From Acidobacteriota bacterium (GTDB lineage: Bacteria; Acidobacteriota; Polarisedimenticolia; Polarisedimenticolales; Polarisedimenticolaceae): a stretch of DNA of 15,263 nt. The stretch lies in NCBI GenBank assembly GCA_011773795.1, contig WVWW01000291.1:4409-19671 (forward strand), in the 5' to 3' direction. The notes under the pieces are model-generated. The model was not told the DNA's origin. It ran no database searches and worked only from the letters and a program-made list of their open reading frames with translations. A program made the translations under genes and the position numbers. This document shows positions 6,743 to 14,093 of this stretch, piece after piece; position 1 is the first letter of the stretch, and each line of letters begins with the position of its first letter.

Positions 6743-8161
6743 TTACTCGACCGGGTCGAGGCGCAGTCGCACGCTGAGCTTGTAGCGTCTGGTTTCGCCC
6801 TCGGGACCCAACTCGACAGGGACCACGATCGCGCGCTCTTCTCCGGGCACGACGTTGGCGACATCCAGCGTCGCATCTTCGAACAGCTCGTTGTCGTCCG
6901 CCACCTGCGTCAACACGACCTCGTCCTGCGGCTCTTCGATGGGCGCCTCCGGAACCTCGGCAACGGGCTCCTCGTCGAACTCGGAGGGCCTGTCGGGCAG
7001 GTCGGAGAGATCCGGTTCCTCCACCGCGTCCTCTTCGATCCCTTGCGGCTCGGCCGGCAGAGCCGTATCGAGCGGGATCGATTCGATCTCCTCCGCGGCG
7101 GGCTCCGGCGATTCCAACGTCAATGCGGGGGGCTCATCGACAGGCTCCGCACGCGAGATGTTGGACTCGTCGATCTCGAACGCACTGGCAGCTTCGGCTG
7201 CGGCGGGTTCCGGAACCGACATCTCCACCGCGGGTTGATCGACCGGGAACTCCGCGACCGTCTCGGGTGCCGGGGCGACGTCGTCGAGTTCTTCCACCTC
7301 GCCGACCAGGTCCTCGATCTCACGGTCCTCGAATTGCTGGACCGGAGCCGCACGCTCGATCGTGGCGGCCGTTACGGCCGCCGGCTCGGCGTTCTCACGT
7401 GCGACCGCTACAGTCGGCGACTCGATCGCAGGCTGGATTTCGGTCAGCGGAATCGCCTGCGTCTCGGCCGGACCCGGCCCGGGGACCGAAGCCGCTGCAG
7501 CGGGGGCGGCCACCGGAGCTTGCGGAGGAGCGGGCTGTGCCGCGGGCGCATCGGCCGAGGCACCCGCTCGTGGATCGTACTTCCGCGTCAGGTGCAGCAG
7601 CACGAGCTTGGTGATCGCCTTGAGCGTGTCCTGGACGCCGATGCCGGTCGTCGCCACCGACTCGTAGAACGGCGCGTTGTACTTGTTGATCGCCGCGTTG
7701 AGCTCCTCGATCGTCGCCAGCTTGGGCAGGTCGCGCTTGTTGAACTGGATCACGTGAGGCATGTCGGCCAGCGTCAGTCCGTGTCCGCGCAGGTTCTCTT
7801 CGAGGTTCTTGAACGACTCGACGTTGGCGCTGATCATCTGCTCCTGCGAGTCGGCGACGAAGACGATCCCGTCGGCGCCCTTGAGCACGAGCTTGCGCGT
7901 CTCGTTGTAGAACACCTGACCGGGCACGGTGTAGAGCTGGACGCGGGTCTTCATCCCGCGGATCTCGCCGAGGTCGATCGGCAGGAAATCGAAGAACAGC
8001 GTGCGGTCGGTCTTGGTCGCCAGCGAGAGCATCTTGCCCTTGACGTTGCCCGGCAGGTTCCCGTGGATGTACTGCAGGTTGGTGGTCTTGCCGCACAGAC
8101 CGGGACCGTAGTAGACGATCTTGGCGGTCAGTTCCTTGGTCGAGTAGTTGAAAAGCACCAT
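6743..8161 (-). CDS. MglA-like small GTPase with long acidic C-terminal tail
   Basis: Ras-like GTPase of the MglA family, which in Myxococcus marks the leading cell pole and drives motility. Residues 1-195 hold the complete G domain: P-loop 'GPGLCGKTT' (19-27), the MglA-typical switch I stretch 'TKTDRTLFFDF' (49-59, with T54), G3 'TVPGQ' (78-82), G4 'NKRD' (141-144) and G5 near 'ESVATTG' (167-173). Ordinary MglA ends near residue 195. Here about 275 residues follow: a Pro/Ala/Glu-rich, probably disordered region (200-425), then a less biased end ('ERAIVVPVELG', 'RRYKLSVRLRLDPVE') that looks like a small beta-strand element and may be a docking site. It starts at ATG 8161 with GGGGAA upstream and a promoter at 8230-8258. 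No MglB/Roadblock GAP is next to it. GTPase identity is certain; the physiological role is inferred. Confidence 0.92.
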   Translation of the reverse strand: MVLFNYSTKELTAKIVYYGPGLCGKTTNLQYIHGNLPGNVKGKMLSLATKTDRTLFFDFLPIDLGEIRGMKTRVQLYTVPGQVFYNETRKLVLKGADGIVFVADSQEQMISANVESFKNLEENLRGHGLTLADMPHVIQFNKRDLPKLATIEELNAAINKYNAPFYESVATTGIGVQDTLKAITKLVLLHLTRKYDPRAGASADAPAAQPAPPQAPVAAPAAAASVPGPGPAETQAIPLTEIQPAIESPTVAVARENAEPAAVTAATIERAAPVQQFEDREIEDLVGEVEELDDVAPAPETVAEFPVDQPAVEMSVPEPAAAEAASAFEIDESNISRAEPVDEPPALTLESPEPAAEEIESIPLDTALPAEPQGIEEDAVEEPDLSDLPDRPSEFDEEPVAEVPEAPIEEPQDEVVLTQVADDNELFEDATLDVANVVPGEERAIVVPVELGPEGETRRYKLSVRLRLDPVE

Positions 8162-8217
8162 GACCCGCGTTCCCCAAGTCCTAAACGCCCCGGCGGGCGT
8201 GGTCTTCCTGGCTGTAG

Positions 8218-8257
8218 TGACCGTGGCCGAACATATATCCCGCCATGGGCACGGTCA
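8218..8257. promoter_or_regulatory. Inverted repeat bracketing the mglA-like promoter (possible operator)
   Basis: The arms TGACCGTG (8218-8225) and CACGGTCA (8250-8257) are perfect 8-bp reverse complements separated by 24 bp. One arm covers the -35 box, the other the predicted transcription start of the minus-strand promoter. A transcription factor dimer bound here would block RNA polymerase. No matching regulator is identifiable in the window. Confidence 0.4.
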
Positions 8258-8258
8258 A
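8230..8258 (-). promoter_or_regulatory. Sigma-70-type promoter of the mglA-like gene
   Basis: On the minus strand: -35 TTGACC (8253-8258; 5 of 6), a 17-bp spacer, and -10 TATGTT (8230-8235; 4 of 6) in an AT-rich patch. It falls in the 113-nt gap between the YihY-family gene stop (8275) and the ATG at 8161, giving a leader of about 60 nt. Confidence 0.5.
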
Positions 8259-8274
8259 GTAAGCGATAGCCGCG

Positions 8275-9120
8275 TCAATCCGGGCTTTCTGGCCTGTTCA
8301 AGGCCTTTTCGATGCGCTCGTGCCGTAACGCGGCGAATTCCGCGCCGAGCAGTACCAGCGCAACCGATGCGTAGACCCACAGCAGGACCGAGACCGTCGC
8401 CGAAAGGGTGCCGGAGAGCAGGCCGAGCGCTGGCGAACGAACCAGGACCAATCCGAAGATCCGCCGTGCCGCCTCCCAAAGAAGCAGCGCGAGCAAGGCG
8501 CCCTGCCCCGCCGAGCGCCACCGCACGTAGCCGCGTGGGAGCACCTTGTAAAACGTCGCGAACAGCACCCAGGGGGCCACGATGATCAGGAAACGCGAAA
8601 CCGATCCGGCGAGGCGCGTCCCCTCGGCCAACACGTTGGCCTCCAAGAGCATGCGCTCGAGACGCGGGATCACGGTCGCCGCCACGAGACTCGCCAGCAG
8701 CGCGATCATCCCGACGAACACCAGTGCGAAACTCTTCAGACGGGCAAGCACGACGGTGCGGCGTGGGAGCCGCTCGAAGGCGACATTGATGGCCAACTCG
8801 AGCGAGGCGAAGACCGTCGTGGAGACCCACACCAACGCCGGAACAGCCACCAAGACGAGCGGGTTGTCGGTTCGCATGTCCAGGGCCAGTTCCCGGAGGG
8901 ACTCCCCCGCCGAACCCGGGAACAGCGGCTCCAGGTTCGCCAGCACACGCTCGGTCACGTCGGGATCGCGAAGCACCAGGCCCAGCGTGGCAAAGGCGAG
9001 GTACAACAGCGGGGGTAGCGACAGCAACGCGTAGAATGAGACGCCGGCGCAGAAATGCAGGCCGCTGTGTCGGCGAAACCGGGGCAGGACGCGGAGGAGG
9101 TCCTTCCCCAGACCTCGCAC
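8275..9120 (-). CDS. YihY/virulence factor BrkB family inner-membrane protein
   Basis: Polytopic membrane protein of the YihY (UPF0761/BrkB) family, whose biochemical function is unsettled. The 281-residue product has about six membrane segments, the family N-terminus 'AGVSFYALLSLPPLLYL', the central 'FYKVLPRG' and 'GALLALLLWEAARRIFG', and the C-terminal 'LLWVYASVALVLLGAEF'. The preferred start is GTG 9120, because GAGG lies 6 nt upstream. A TTG at 9132 overlaps the der stop codon as TTGA and would add four residues. In either case it begins within a few bases of the der stop, so the two genes are surely co-transcribed. The C-terminus is short and charged ('ALRHERIEKALNRPESPD'). Confidence 0.88.
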   Translation of the reverse strand: MRGLGKDLLRVLPRFRRHSGLHFCAGVSFYALLSLPPLLYLAFATLGLVLRDPDVTERVLANLEPLFPGSAGESLRELALDMRTDNPLVLVAVPALVWVSTTVFASLELAINVAFERLPRRTVVLARLKSFALVFVGMIALLASLVAATVIPRLERMLLEANVLAEGTRLAGSVSRFLIIVAPWVLFATFYKVLPRGYVRWRSAGQGALLALLLWEAARRIFGLVLVRSPALGLLSGTLSATVSVLLWVYASVALVLLGAEFAALRHERIEKALNRPESPD

Positions 9121-9128
9121 GTCCGACC

Positions 9129-10457
9129 TCAACGCCGCTTCTCGCGGCGCGGGCGGAACTGCAGCAGCAACGGCGATGCACCGAAGCCGAACGCTTCGCG
9201 CAGACTGTTCTCGAGGTAGCGCTTGGTCGAGAAGTGCGCCTTGTCGGGATCGTTGCAGAAGATCGCGAAGCGCGGCGGGTGCACGCCGGTCTGCGTCGCA
9301 TAGTAGACGCGGAACGGGTGCTTGCCGCCTTGGTGATGGAGCGCCGCGGCACGCTCGAGCCAGCGGTTGAGCTCGGACGTCCCGACGTGGATCGCCCCGG
9401 AGGCATGCACCGCGTCGACTCGCTCGAGCAGGTTGATCGCGCGCTGGCCGGTCAGCGCGCTGATCAGGACCATGGGAGCTTGTTTGGCGAACCGTAAACG
9501 CACCCGGACATCGTCGGCCCAGCGCTTGGCCGCCGCCTCGCGACCCTCGATGAGATCCCACTTGTTGACCGCCACGACGAGCGGTTTGTAAGCGTCATGG
9601 ACGTAGCCTGCAATGTGCGTGTCCTGCGCCGCGATGCCCTCGTCGGCGGCGAGCACCAGGATGGCCGCGTCACAGCGCTCGATGTTCGCCTTCGCGCGCA
9701 CGATCGAGAAGCGTTCGACGCGTTCGCGGATGCGTCCCGGGCGGCGGATCCCGGCAGTGTCGATCAGCAGGTAGCGCCGCTCGCCGATACGTAGCAGCGT
9801 GTCGATCGCGTCGCGAGTCGTGCCGGGGATGTCGCTGACCATGACGCGCTTTTCACCGACCAACCGGTTCACGAGTGACGACTTCCCGACGTTCGGGCGG
9901 CCCACGATCGCCACTTTCAGGGGGCCTTCGCCTTCCGGGTCGGGGAACGGCTCCGGGGCATCGGCCAGCAGCGCCTCCAGGCGTTCGTAGAGCTCGTCCA
10001 TCCCGCGGCCGTGTTCGGCGGACAGCGGAAGCGGCTCGCCGAGACCCAGCTCGTGGAGTTCGTGGATCAACGGCTCGTGTTTGTCGCCGTCGATCTTGTT
10101 GGCCACGAGCACGATCGGGCGATCGCTCCGGCGCAACAGCAGGGCCACGTCGTGGTCGATCGCGGTTGCCCCTGCTCGGCCGTCCAGCACGAACAGCAGC
10201 ACCGCGGCCTCGCGGATCGCGGTCGACGCCTGCTGCATGATCTCGTCGGCGAAGGGCGCGGCGGTGTTTGGCGTAAGACCGCCCGTGTCCACGAGGCGGA
10301 ACCGCAGCGAGTCGCGTTCCACGTCACCGTACAACCGGTCGCGGGTCACCCCCGGTTGGTCGGTCACGATGGCGTGGCGCTTGCCGACCATGCGGTTGAA
10401 CAGCGTGCTCTTGCCCACGTTGGGGGCGCCGACGATGGCGACGAGGGGTCCGGACAT
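9129..10457 (-). CDS. der: Ribosome biogenesis GTPase Der (EngA)
   Basis: Essential double-GTPase that assists late assembly of the 50S ribosomal subunit. The 442-residue protein has two G domains and a KH-like C-terminal domain. G domain 1: 'GAPNVGKS' (10-17), 'DTGG' (57-60), 'NKID' (120-123). G domain 2: 'GRPNVGKS' (186-193), 'PGTTRD' (211-216), 'DTAG' (233-236), 'NKWD' (298-301). KH-like domain about 350-442: 'RVYYATQTGVHPPRFAIFCND' (in parts) and a basic tail 'RPRREKRR'. All key residues are intact and length matches the family. It starts at ATG 10457 without a visible Shine-Dalgarno site, divergent from the HU/IHF gene across a 123-nt region. Confidence 0.97.
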   Translation of the reverse strand: MSGPLVAIVGAPNVGKSTLFNRMVGKRHAIVTDQPGVTRDRLYGDVERDSLRFRLVDTGGLTPNTAAPFADEIMQQASTAIREAAVLLFVLDGRAGATAIDHDVALLLRRSDRPIVLVANKIDGDKHEPLIHELHELGLGEPLPLSAEHGRGMDELYERLEALLADAPEPFPDPEGEGPLKVAIVGRPNVGKSSLVNRLVGEKRVMVSDIPGTTRDAIDTLLRIGERRYLLIDTAGIRRPGRIRERVERFSIVRAKANIERCDAAILVLAADEGIAAQDTHIAGYVHDAYKPLVVAVNKWDLIEGREAAAKRWADDVRVRLRFAKQAPMVLISALTGQRAINLLERVDAVHASGAIHVGTSELNRWLERAAALHHQGGKHPFRVYYATQTGVHPPRFAIFCNDPDKAHFSTKRYLENSLREAFGFGASPLLLQFRPRREKRR

Positions 10458-10499
10458 GGGAGCAAGCTAGCACGGTCGGATCGATTCCGTTTTCGACCC

Positions 10500-10527
10500 T
10501 TGACGCTAAGTGGCCTGATTGTATAGA
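10500..10527 (+). promoter_or_regulatory. Promoter of the HU/IHF-family gene (possibly shared with divergent der)
   Basis: Plus strand: -35 TTGACG (10500-10505; 5 of 6), a 16-bp spacer, and -10 TATAGA (10522-10527; 4 of 6), predicting a start near 10534. The same AT-rich island read on the minus strand gives TATACAAT (10518-10525), a good -10 for der with no clear -35, so overlapping divergent promoters are possible. Confidence 0.5.
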
Positions 10528-10533
10528 TTTAGA

Positions 10534-10549
10534 GCGCCATTTGTGGCGC
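10534..10549 (+). promoter_or_regulatory. Perfect hairpin/inverted repeat at the presumed transcript start of the HU/IHF gene
   Basis: GCGCCA (10534-10539), loop TTTG, TGGCGC (10544-10549): a perfect 6-bp stem with a 4-nt loop that begins exactly at the predicted +1. It is not followed by a T run, so it is not a terminator. It could be a 5' stabilising hairpin on the mRNA or an operator palindrome. Confidence 0.45.
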
Positions 10550-10567
10550 GGGATCCTCGAACAGAGC

Positions 10568-10572
10568 AGGAG
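10568..10572 (+). promoter_or_regulatory. Ribosome binding site of the HU/IHF gene
   Basis: AGGAG, 8 nt before the ATG at 10581; it decides this start and fits high expression expected of a nucleoid protein. Confidence 0.7.
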
Positions 10573-10580
10573 CGAACGGG

Positions 10581-10856
10581 ATGATCAAGGCCGACATCAT
10601 CAATCGAGTTGCCGAAGACGCCCGGATCACCAAGGTCAAGGCCGTCGAGGCGGTCGAGGCGGTGTTCGAGGCGATGAAGGCGGCGATGCAGCGCGGCGAG
10701 CGGATCGAGCTGCGCGGCTTCGGCGTGTTCCAGGTCAAGCCGCGCAAGAAGGGCATCGGCCGCAACCCGCGCACGGGTCGCGAGGTCAAGATCCCGCCGG
10801 GCAAGACGATCCGTTTCAAACCCGGGAAGAACCTGCGCGATCTCCGTTCCGACTGA
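10581..10856 (+). CDS. HU/IHF-family nucleoid DNA-binding protein
   Basis: A 91-residue histone-like protein that bends and compacts DNA as a dimer. It shows the N-terminal helix pair (residues 1-45, 'MIKADIINRVAEDARITK'), 'ELRGFGVFQV', the DNA-inserting beta-arm with the family signature 'GRNPRTGREVKIP' (about 60-72) and the end 'IRFKPGKNLRDL'. The 'FKPGKxLRD' ending is closer to IHF-beta than to HU, but the two cannot be separated safely without a tree. Length and all signature residues are normal. It has its own promoter and a strong ribosome binding site, and is followed after 22 nt by the M50 protease gene on the same strand. Confidence 0.95.
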   Translation: MIKADIINRVAEDARITKVKAVEAVEAVFEAMKAAMQRGERIELRGFGVFQVKPRKKGIGRNPRTGREVKIPPGKTIRFKPGKNLRDLRSD

Positions 10857-10878
10857 AGTCCCCGGCCCAGCCGCATCC

Positions 10879-11784
10879 GTGCCGCCGTGGCGCCCGCTTC
10901 CGTTGCGCGGGTCCCAGGTCGTCCTCGCGGTCGTGACCTTCGTCAGCATGGCGTACTCCGGGGGCATGAACTGGGACGTCGCTCCCCACCTGCTGGACGA
11001 GAGCGCTCGTTACGGTTTCCTGCCCAGCGACCTGCGCGACTTCCTGTTGCGATGTCGTGCCGGGCTACCTTTCGCTGGTTGGCTGTTCGCGATCCTCGGC
11101 GCTCACGAGATGGGGCACTACATCGCCTGCCGCCGCTACCGCATCATGGCGACCTGGCCCTACTTCCTTCCGCTCCCCGTGTTCGCGTTCGGGACCATCG
11201 GAGCCGTCATCCGTATCCGTGCCCCGATCCCGGATCGCCGGGCCCTGTTCGACGTGGCGTTGGCCGGGCCCGTCGCCGGGTTCGTGGTCGCGATGGCCGC
11301 GCGCGTAGCCGGTGTCTGGACGGCCGAGACGGTACCCGCCGGCATCGAAGGCGGTGGCGCGTTGTTCGTTCCGCCGCTGGCCGCTGGCTGGATCGCCGAC
11401 TTCCTCCGGCCCGGCGAGACGCTCGCGATCAACGGGACACTGGCCGCTGCCTGGGGTGGTTTTCTCATCACGGCGTTGAACCTGTTCCCGGCGGGACAGC
11501 TCGACGGCGGGCACATCGCGTACGCGGTCTCGCGCCGGACTCACCGACTGTTCTCACGCGCCGCCATCGTGCTGGCCGCAGGATCCGTCGTCTACGCGCT
11601 GTCTCTCTGGCAGCCGCCGATGTACCTCCTGTGGCTCGGCATCCTGCTGTGGATGCGCGACAAGCACCCGCCCGTGTGGACGGAATCGGTTCCGCTCGGA
11701 CGCGCGCGGACGTGGCTCGCCGTTGCGGCATTGTTGCTCTTCGTGGCCTGCTTCACGCTACTTCCCGTGCGCCTCTTCGATTGA
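10879..11784 (+). CDS. Site-2-type (M50 family) intramembrane zinc metalloprotease
   Basis: A 301-residue polytopic membrane protease of the M50/S2P group, which cuts transmembrane helices of its substrates. The zinc site is complete: HExxH as 'HEMGH' (76-80) in a membrane helix, and the third ligand D209 in 'LNLFPAGQLDGGHI' (200-213). The block 'FGTIGAVIRIRAPIPDRRALFDVALAGPVAG' (104-134, in parts) resembles the EGY1/S2P-like branch. There are roughly seven hydrophobic segments and no PDZ domain, so it is not RseP. The start is GTG 10879, 22 nt after the HU/IHF stop, with no clear Shine-Dalgarno site; a start somewhat downstream is possible. Its stop (11782-11784) is 1 nt from the stop of convergent comEC. 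The substrate is unknown. Confidence 0.9.
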   Translation: MPPWRPLPLRGSQVVLAVVTFVSMAYSGGMNWDVAPHLLDESARYGFLPSDLRDFLLRCRAGLPFAGWLFAILGAHEMGHYIACRRYRIMATWPYFLPLPVFAFGTIGAVIRIRAPIPDRRALFDVALAGPVAGFVVAMAARVAGVWTAETVPAGIEGGGALFVPPLAAGWIADFLRPGETLAINGTLAAAWGGFLITALNLFPAGQLDGGHIAYAVSRRTHRLFSRAAIVLAAGSVVYALSLWQPPMYLLWLGILLWMRDKHPPVWTESVPLGRARTWLAVAALLLFVACFTLLPVRLFD

Positions 11785-11785
11785 T

Positions 11786-14074
11786 TCAACGCTCCGCTTC
11801 GACGACCCAACCCTGCGGCTGAGCCTCGAGCCGGATCGTCCCGTGATGGTCCGTTCGCCACAGCGGTACGCCGCGTTCACTGAGCCGCCGGACCGTCAGC
11901 GGATCCGGGTGGCCGAAGCGGTTGCGCCGGCCGCAAGAAACGACCGCGACGTGCGGACGTAGCCGGTCGAGCAGCCCGTCCGGTGTGCCGCGCCGACTTC
12001 CGTGGTGCGCCAGCACGAGGGCCCCCGCGGCGGGGACCGATTCGGTGGCGAGGAAGCGCTCCAGCGGAGCGCCGTCGAGATCTCCCGGGACGAAGAGCGT
12101 CCACGGATCGACGCCGAGTGTCAGGACGAGGGATCGAGCGTTTCCGTCCCGGCCACCCCGGTGTCGTCCGGGCGCGAGGACGCGGAGCCCGTCCTCGGCG
12201 TCGCCCCGTGCGACCAAGCGCACGGCCGCGCCCCGATCGTGTGCTGCGGCGGCGATCTCTCCCAGCCTCGGATCGGCCCACCATTGCGGACCGAGCCACA
12301 GCTCGCCGATCTCGAAAGCTTCGATCAGTGCGAAGGCGCCGGCGGCATGATCGGCGTCCCCGTGTGAGAGGACCAGGCGGTCGATACGGCGGATCCCGCG
12401 CTCCAGCAAAGCGGGGCGAACGACCCGGCCTCCGGGGTCCCAACGACCGTAGCCGCGACCGGCCGCGTCGATCAGCGTCGTTCCCTTCTCATCGCGCCAG
12501 AGCAAAGCCTGGCCCTGGCCGACGTCCAGCAGCAGGGCGACCGGCCCGCCCGGCACGACAGGAGGTGGTCCGAGGTGGAGCCACACGATCGACAGGGCGA
12601 AGGATGCGCGCGCGACGATGCGGATCGGCCGCGGCTTCGCGAGCCAACCCGCCAGCGCGAGGCAACACACGAAAGCGCATTCGAGCGAATCGATGCGGGC
12701 AACGAACATGGGACTGGCGGGCAGTCCATCGACCAGACGGGCAATCGCATCGATGCCGGCGAAGCCCGTTCGGGTCAGCACGACGGTCACGTCGACGACC
12801 ACGGGGACATCCGCGAGCAACAAAGAGGCGTACCCGCCCGCAAGCAGCAGCATCAGGCAAGGGACTGCCAGGAGGTTGGTCACGAGCGCCCATGGCGCCA
12901 GTTGTCCGAAGTGCATCGCGGAGAGCGGCGCCGTCGCTAGGTAGGCGGCGCAGGAGATCCGGACAGCGGCGGAGACTTGGCCCTGCGGCGGCGCCCCGTC
13001 GTCTCCATCCAAAGCAATGAGGATTCCTGCCGTCGCCGCGAAGCTCAGGGCAAACGCCGGTGTCGGGAGACGATCCGGGAGCATCAGACCCAAGGAGATC
13101 ACCAGACAGGCAAGCCGGTTGAGGGGCTCTCCTTCCCGTCCCAGGGCCTCGCCGACGAGTAAGACGAGGACCGCCGCCACGGCGCGAACCACAGGCACGG
13201 CGCCCCCGACCACCGCGCCGAACGCGACCAGCATTCCGCCCGCCACCGCGGCCCTGAGCCACGGGCTTCTCGATGCACGCCGGGCCGCGCTGACCAGGAA
13301 CCCGCCCACGATCCCGACGTGGAGCCCGCTGATCGCGAGCAGATGCGCCAATCCGCTTGCCCGCAGACGGGCTTCCAAGTCGGGTGCCCGTGCGCTTCGC
13401 TGCCCCAGCAGAACCGCCGACAGGAACCCGAGCTCTTCCTCGTTGTGGCCGTAAAGCGTTGCTAGACGATCCTGTAACCGATCTCGAACACGCTGAACGA
13501 TGTACCTCGGTGACGAGACCGTGCCGTCGAGGCGTTCGATCAGTCGGGAGGATTTGACCCAACCCCGTGCGGTGCCGGTTTCCGCATCGATCCGGACGCG
13601 CGCCCACAGACGCACTCGTTGCCCCGCAGACAGGCGGGCCAGGCGCTCGCGCTCCTCCACGGTCGGTGTGGGAAGCTCCAGTCGAAGGCGCAGCGGCCGG
13701 GCATCCACGACAACGAGCCAACCGAGTCGATCGATGCGTTGCGGACGTCCGACCAGGCTGCCTGCCCACGAGCGCTCGAACGGCACCCCGATGGGCAGCG
13801 AGATCGCGGCGTCGCCCAGCCGCTGCGCTCGGCGCCTGTCCGCGTCCCACCCGGCGAACGTTCCCAGGATAGCGAGGAGGATCAGGAGGGCGGCATCGAA
13901 GCGCCTGAGCAGCCGCCGGTGCAGGATCCAGACGACGGCCCCCAAGCCGAGCAGGAGCACGGTCGGTGGTGGCGTCGCCCAGGCGGCTGCCAGGAACAGG
14001 ATCGCCGGAAGAAGCGCAGGCCGCCGGGGGGCCTGGTCGAGCATGCGGCACCGGGCGGGAGGCGCGGGACCCAC
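11786..14074 (-). CDS. comEC: DNA internalization competence protein ComEC/Rec2
   Basis: Inner-membrane channel that passes single-stranded DNA into the cytoplasm during natural transformation. The 762-residue protein holds all three expected parts: an N-terminal membrane/OB region (1-190, DUF4131 type); the competence domain with 'HLLAISGLHVG' (244-254) and many membrane helices to about 500; and a C-terminal metallo-beta-lactamase domain with 'LLLDVGQGQA' (514-523), 'LSHGDADHAAG' (569-579), 'FVPGDLD' (661-667), 'LAHHGS' (688-693) and 'NRFGHP' (718-723). The full domain set suggests a functional protein. The start is GTG 14074; ATG 14044 would remove ten residues. The gene begins 19 nt after the RND transporter stop on the same strand, so it may be co-transcribed with it. 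Confidence 0.95.
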   Translation of the reverse strand: MGPAPPARCRMLDQAPRRPALLPAILFLAAAWATPPPTVLLLGLGAVVWILHRRLLRRFDAALLILLAILGTFAGWDADRRRAQRLGDAAISLPIGVPFERSWAGSLVGRPQRIDRLGWLVVVDARPLRLRLELPTPTVEERERLARLSAGQRVRLWARVRIDAETGTARGWVKSSRLIERLDGTVSSPRYIVQRVRDRLQDRLATLYGHNEEELGFLSAVLLGQRSARAPDLEARLRASGLAHLLAISGLHVGIVGGFLVSAARRASRSPWLRAAVAGGMLVAFGAVVGGAVPVVRAVAAVLVLLVGEALGREGEPLNRLACLVISLGLMLPDRLPTPAFALSFAATAGILIALDGDDGAPPQGQVSAAVRISCAAYLATAPLSAMHFGQLAPWALVTNLLAVPCLMLLLAGGYASLLLADVPVVVDVTVVLTRTGFAGIDAIARLVDGLPASPMFVARIDSLECAFVCCLALAGWLAKPRPIRIVARASFALSIVWLHLGPPPVVPGGPVALLLDVGQGQALLWRDEKGTTLIDAAGRGYGRWDPGGRVVRPALLERGIRRIDRLVLSHGDADHAAGAFALIEAFEIGELWLGPQWWADPRLGEIAAAAHDRGAAVRLVARGDAEDGLRVLAPGRHRGGRDGNARSLVLTLGVDPWTLFVPGDLDGAPLERFLATESVPAAGALVLAHHGSRRGTPDGLLDRLRPHVAVVSCGRRNRFGHPDPLTVRRLSERGVPLWRTDHHGTIRLEAQPQGWVVEAER

Positions 14075-14093
14075 CCATCATACTCACCCGGAG

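Noticed and set aside
5217..8269. Two long plus-strand open frames (522 and 526 codons) opposite the cNMP-FHA, HEAT and MglA-like genes
   Set aside because: Residue content mirrors the sense codons (Arg/Leu/Asp rich), no family motifs, no ribosome binding sites. High GC makes such frames common.
8275..9120. Ribonuclease BN annotation for the YihY-family protein
   Set aside because: The old name came from a wrong gene assignment in E. coli; the protein is a polytopic membrane protein without nuclease motifs.
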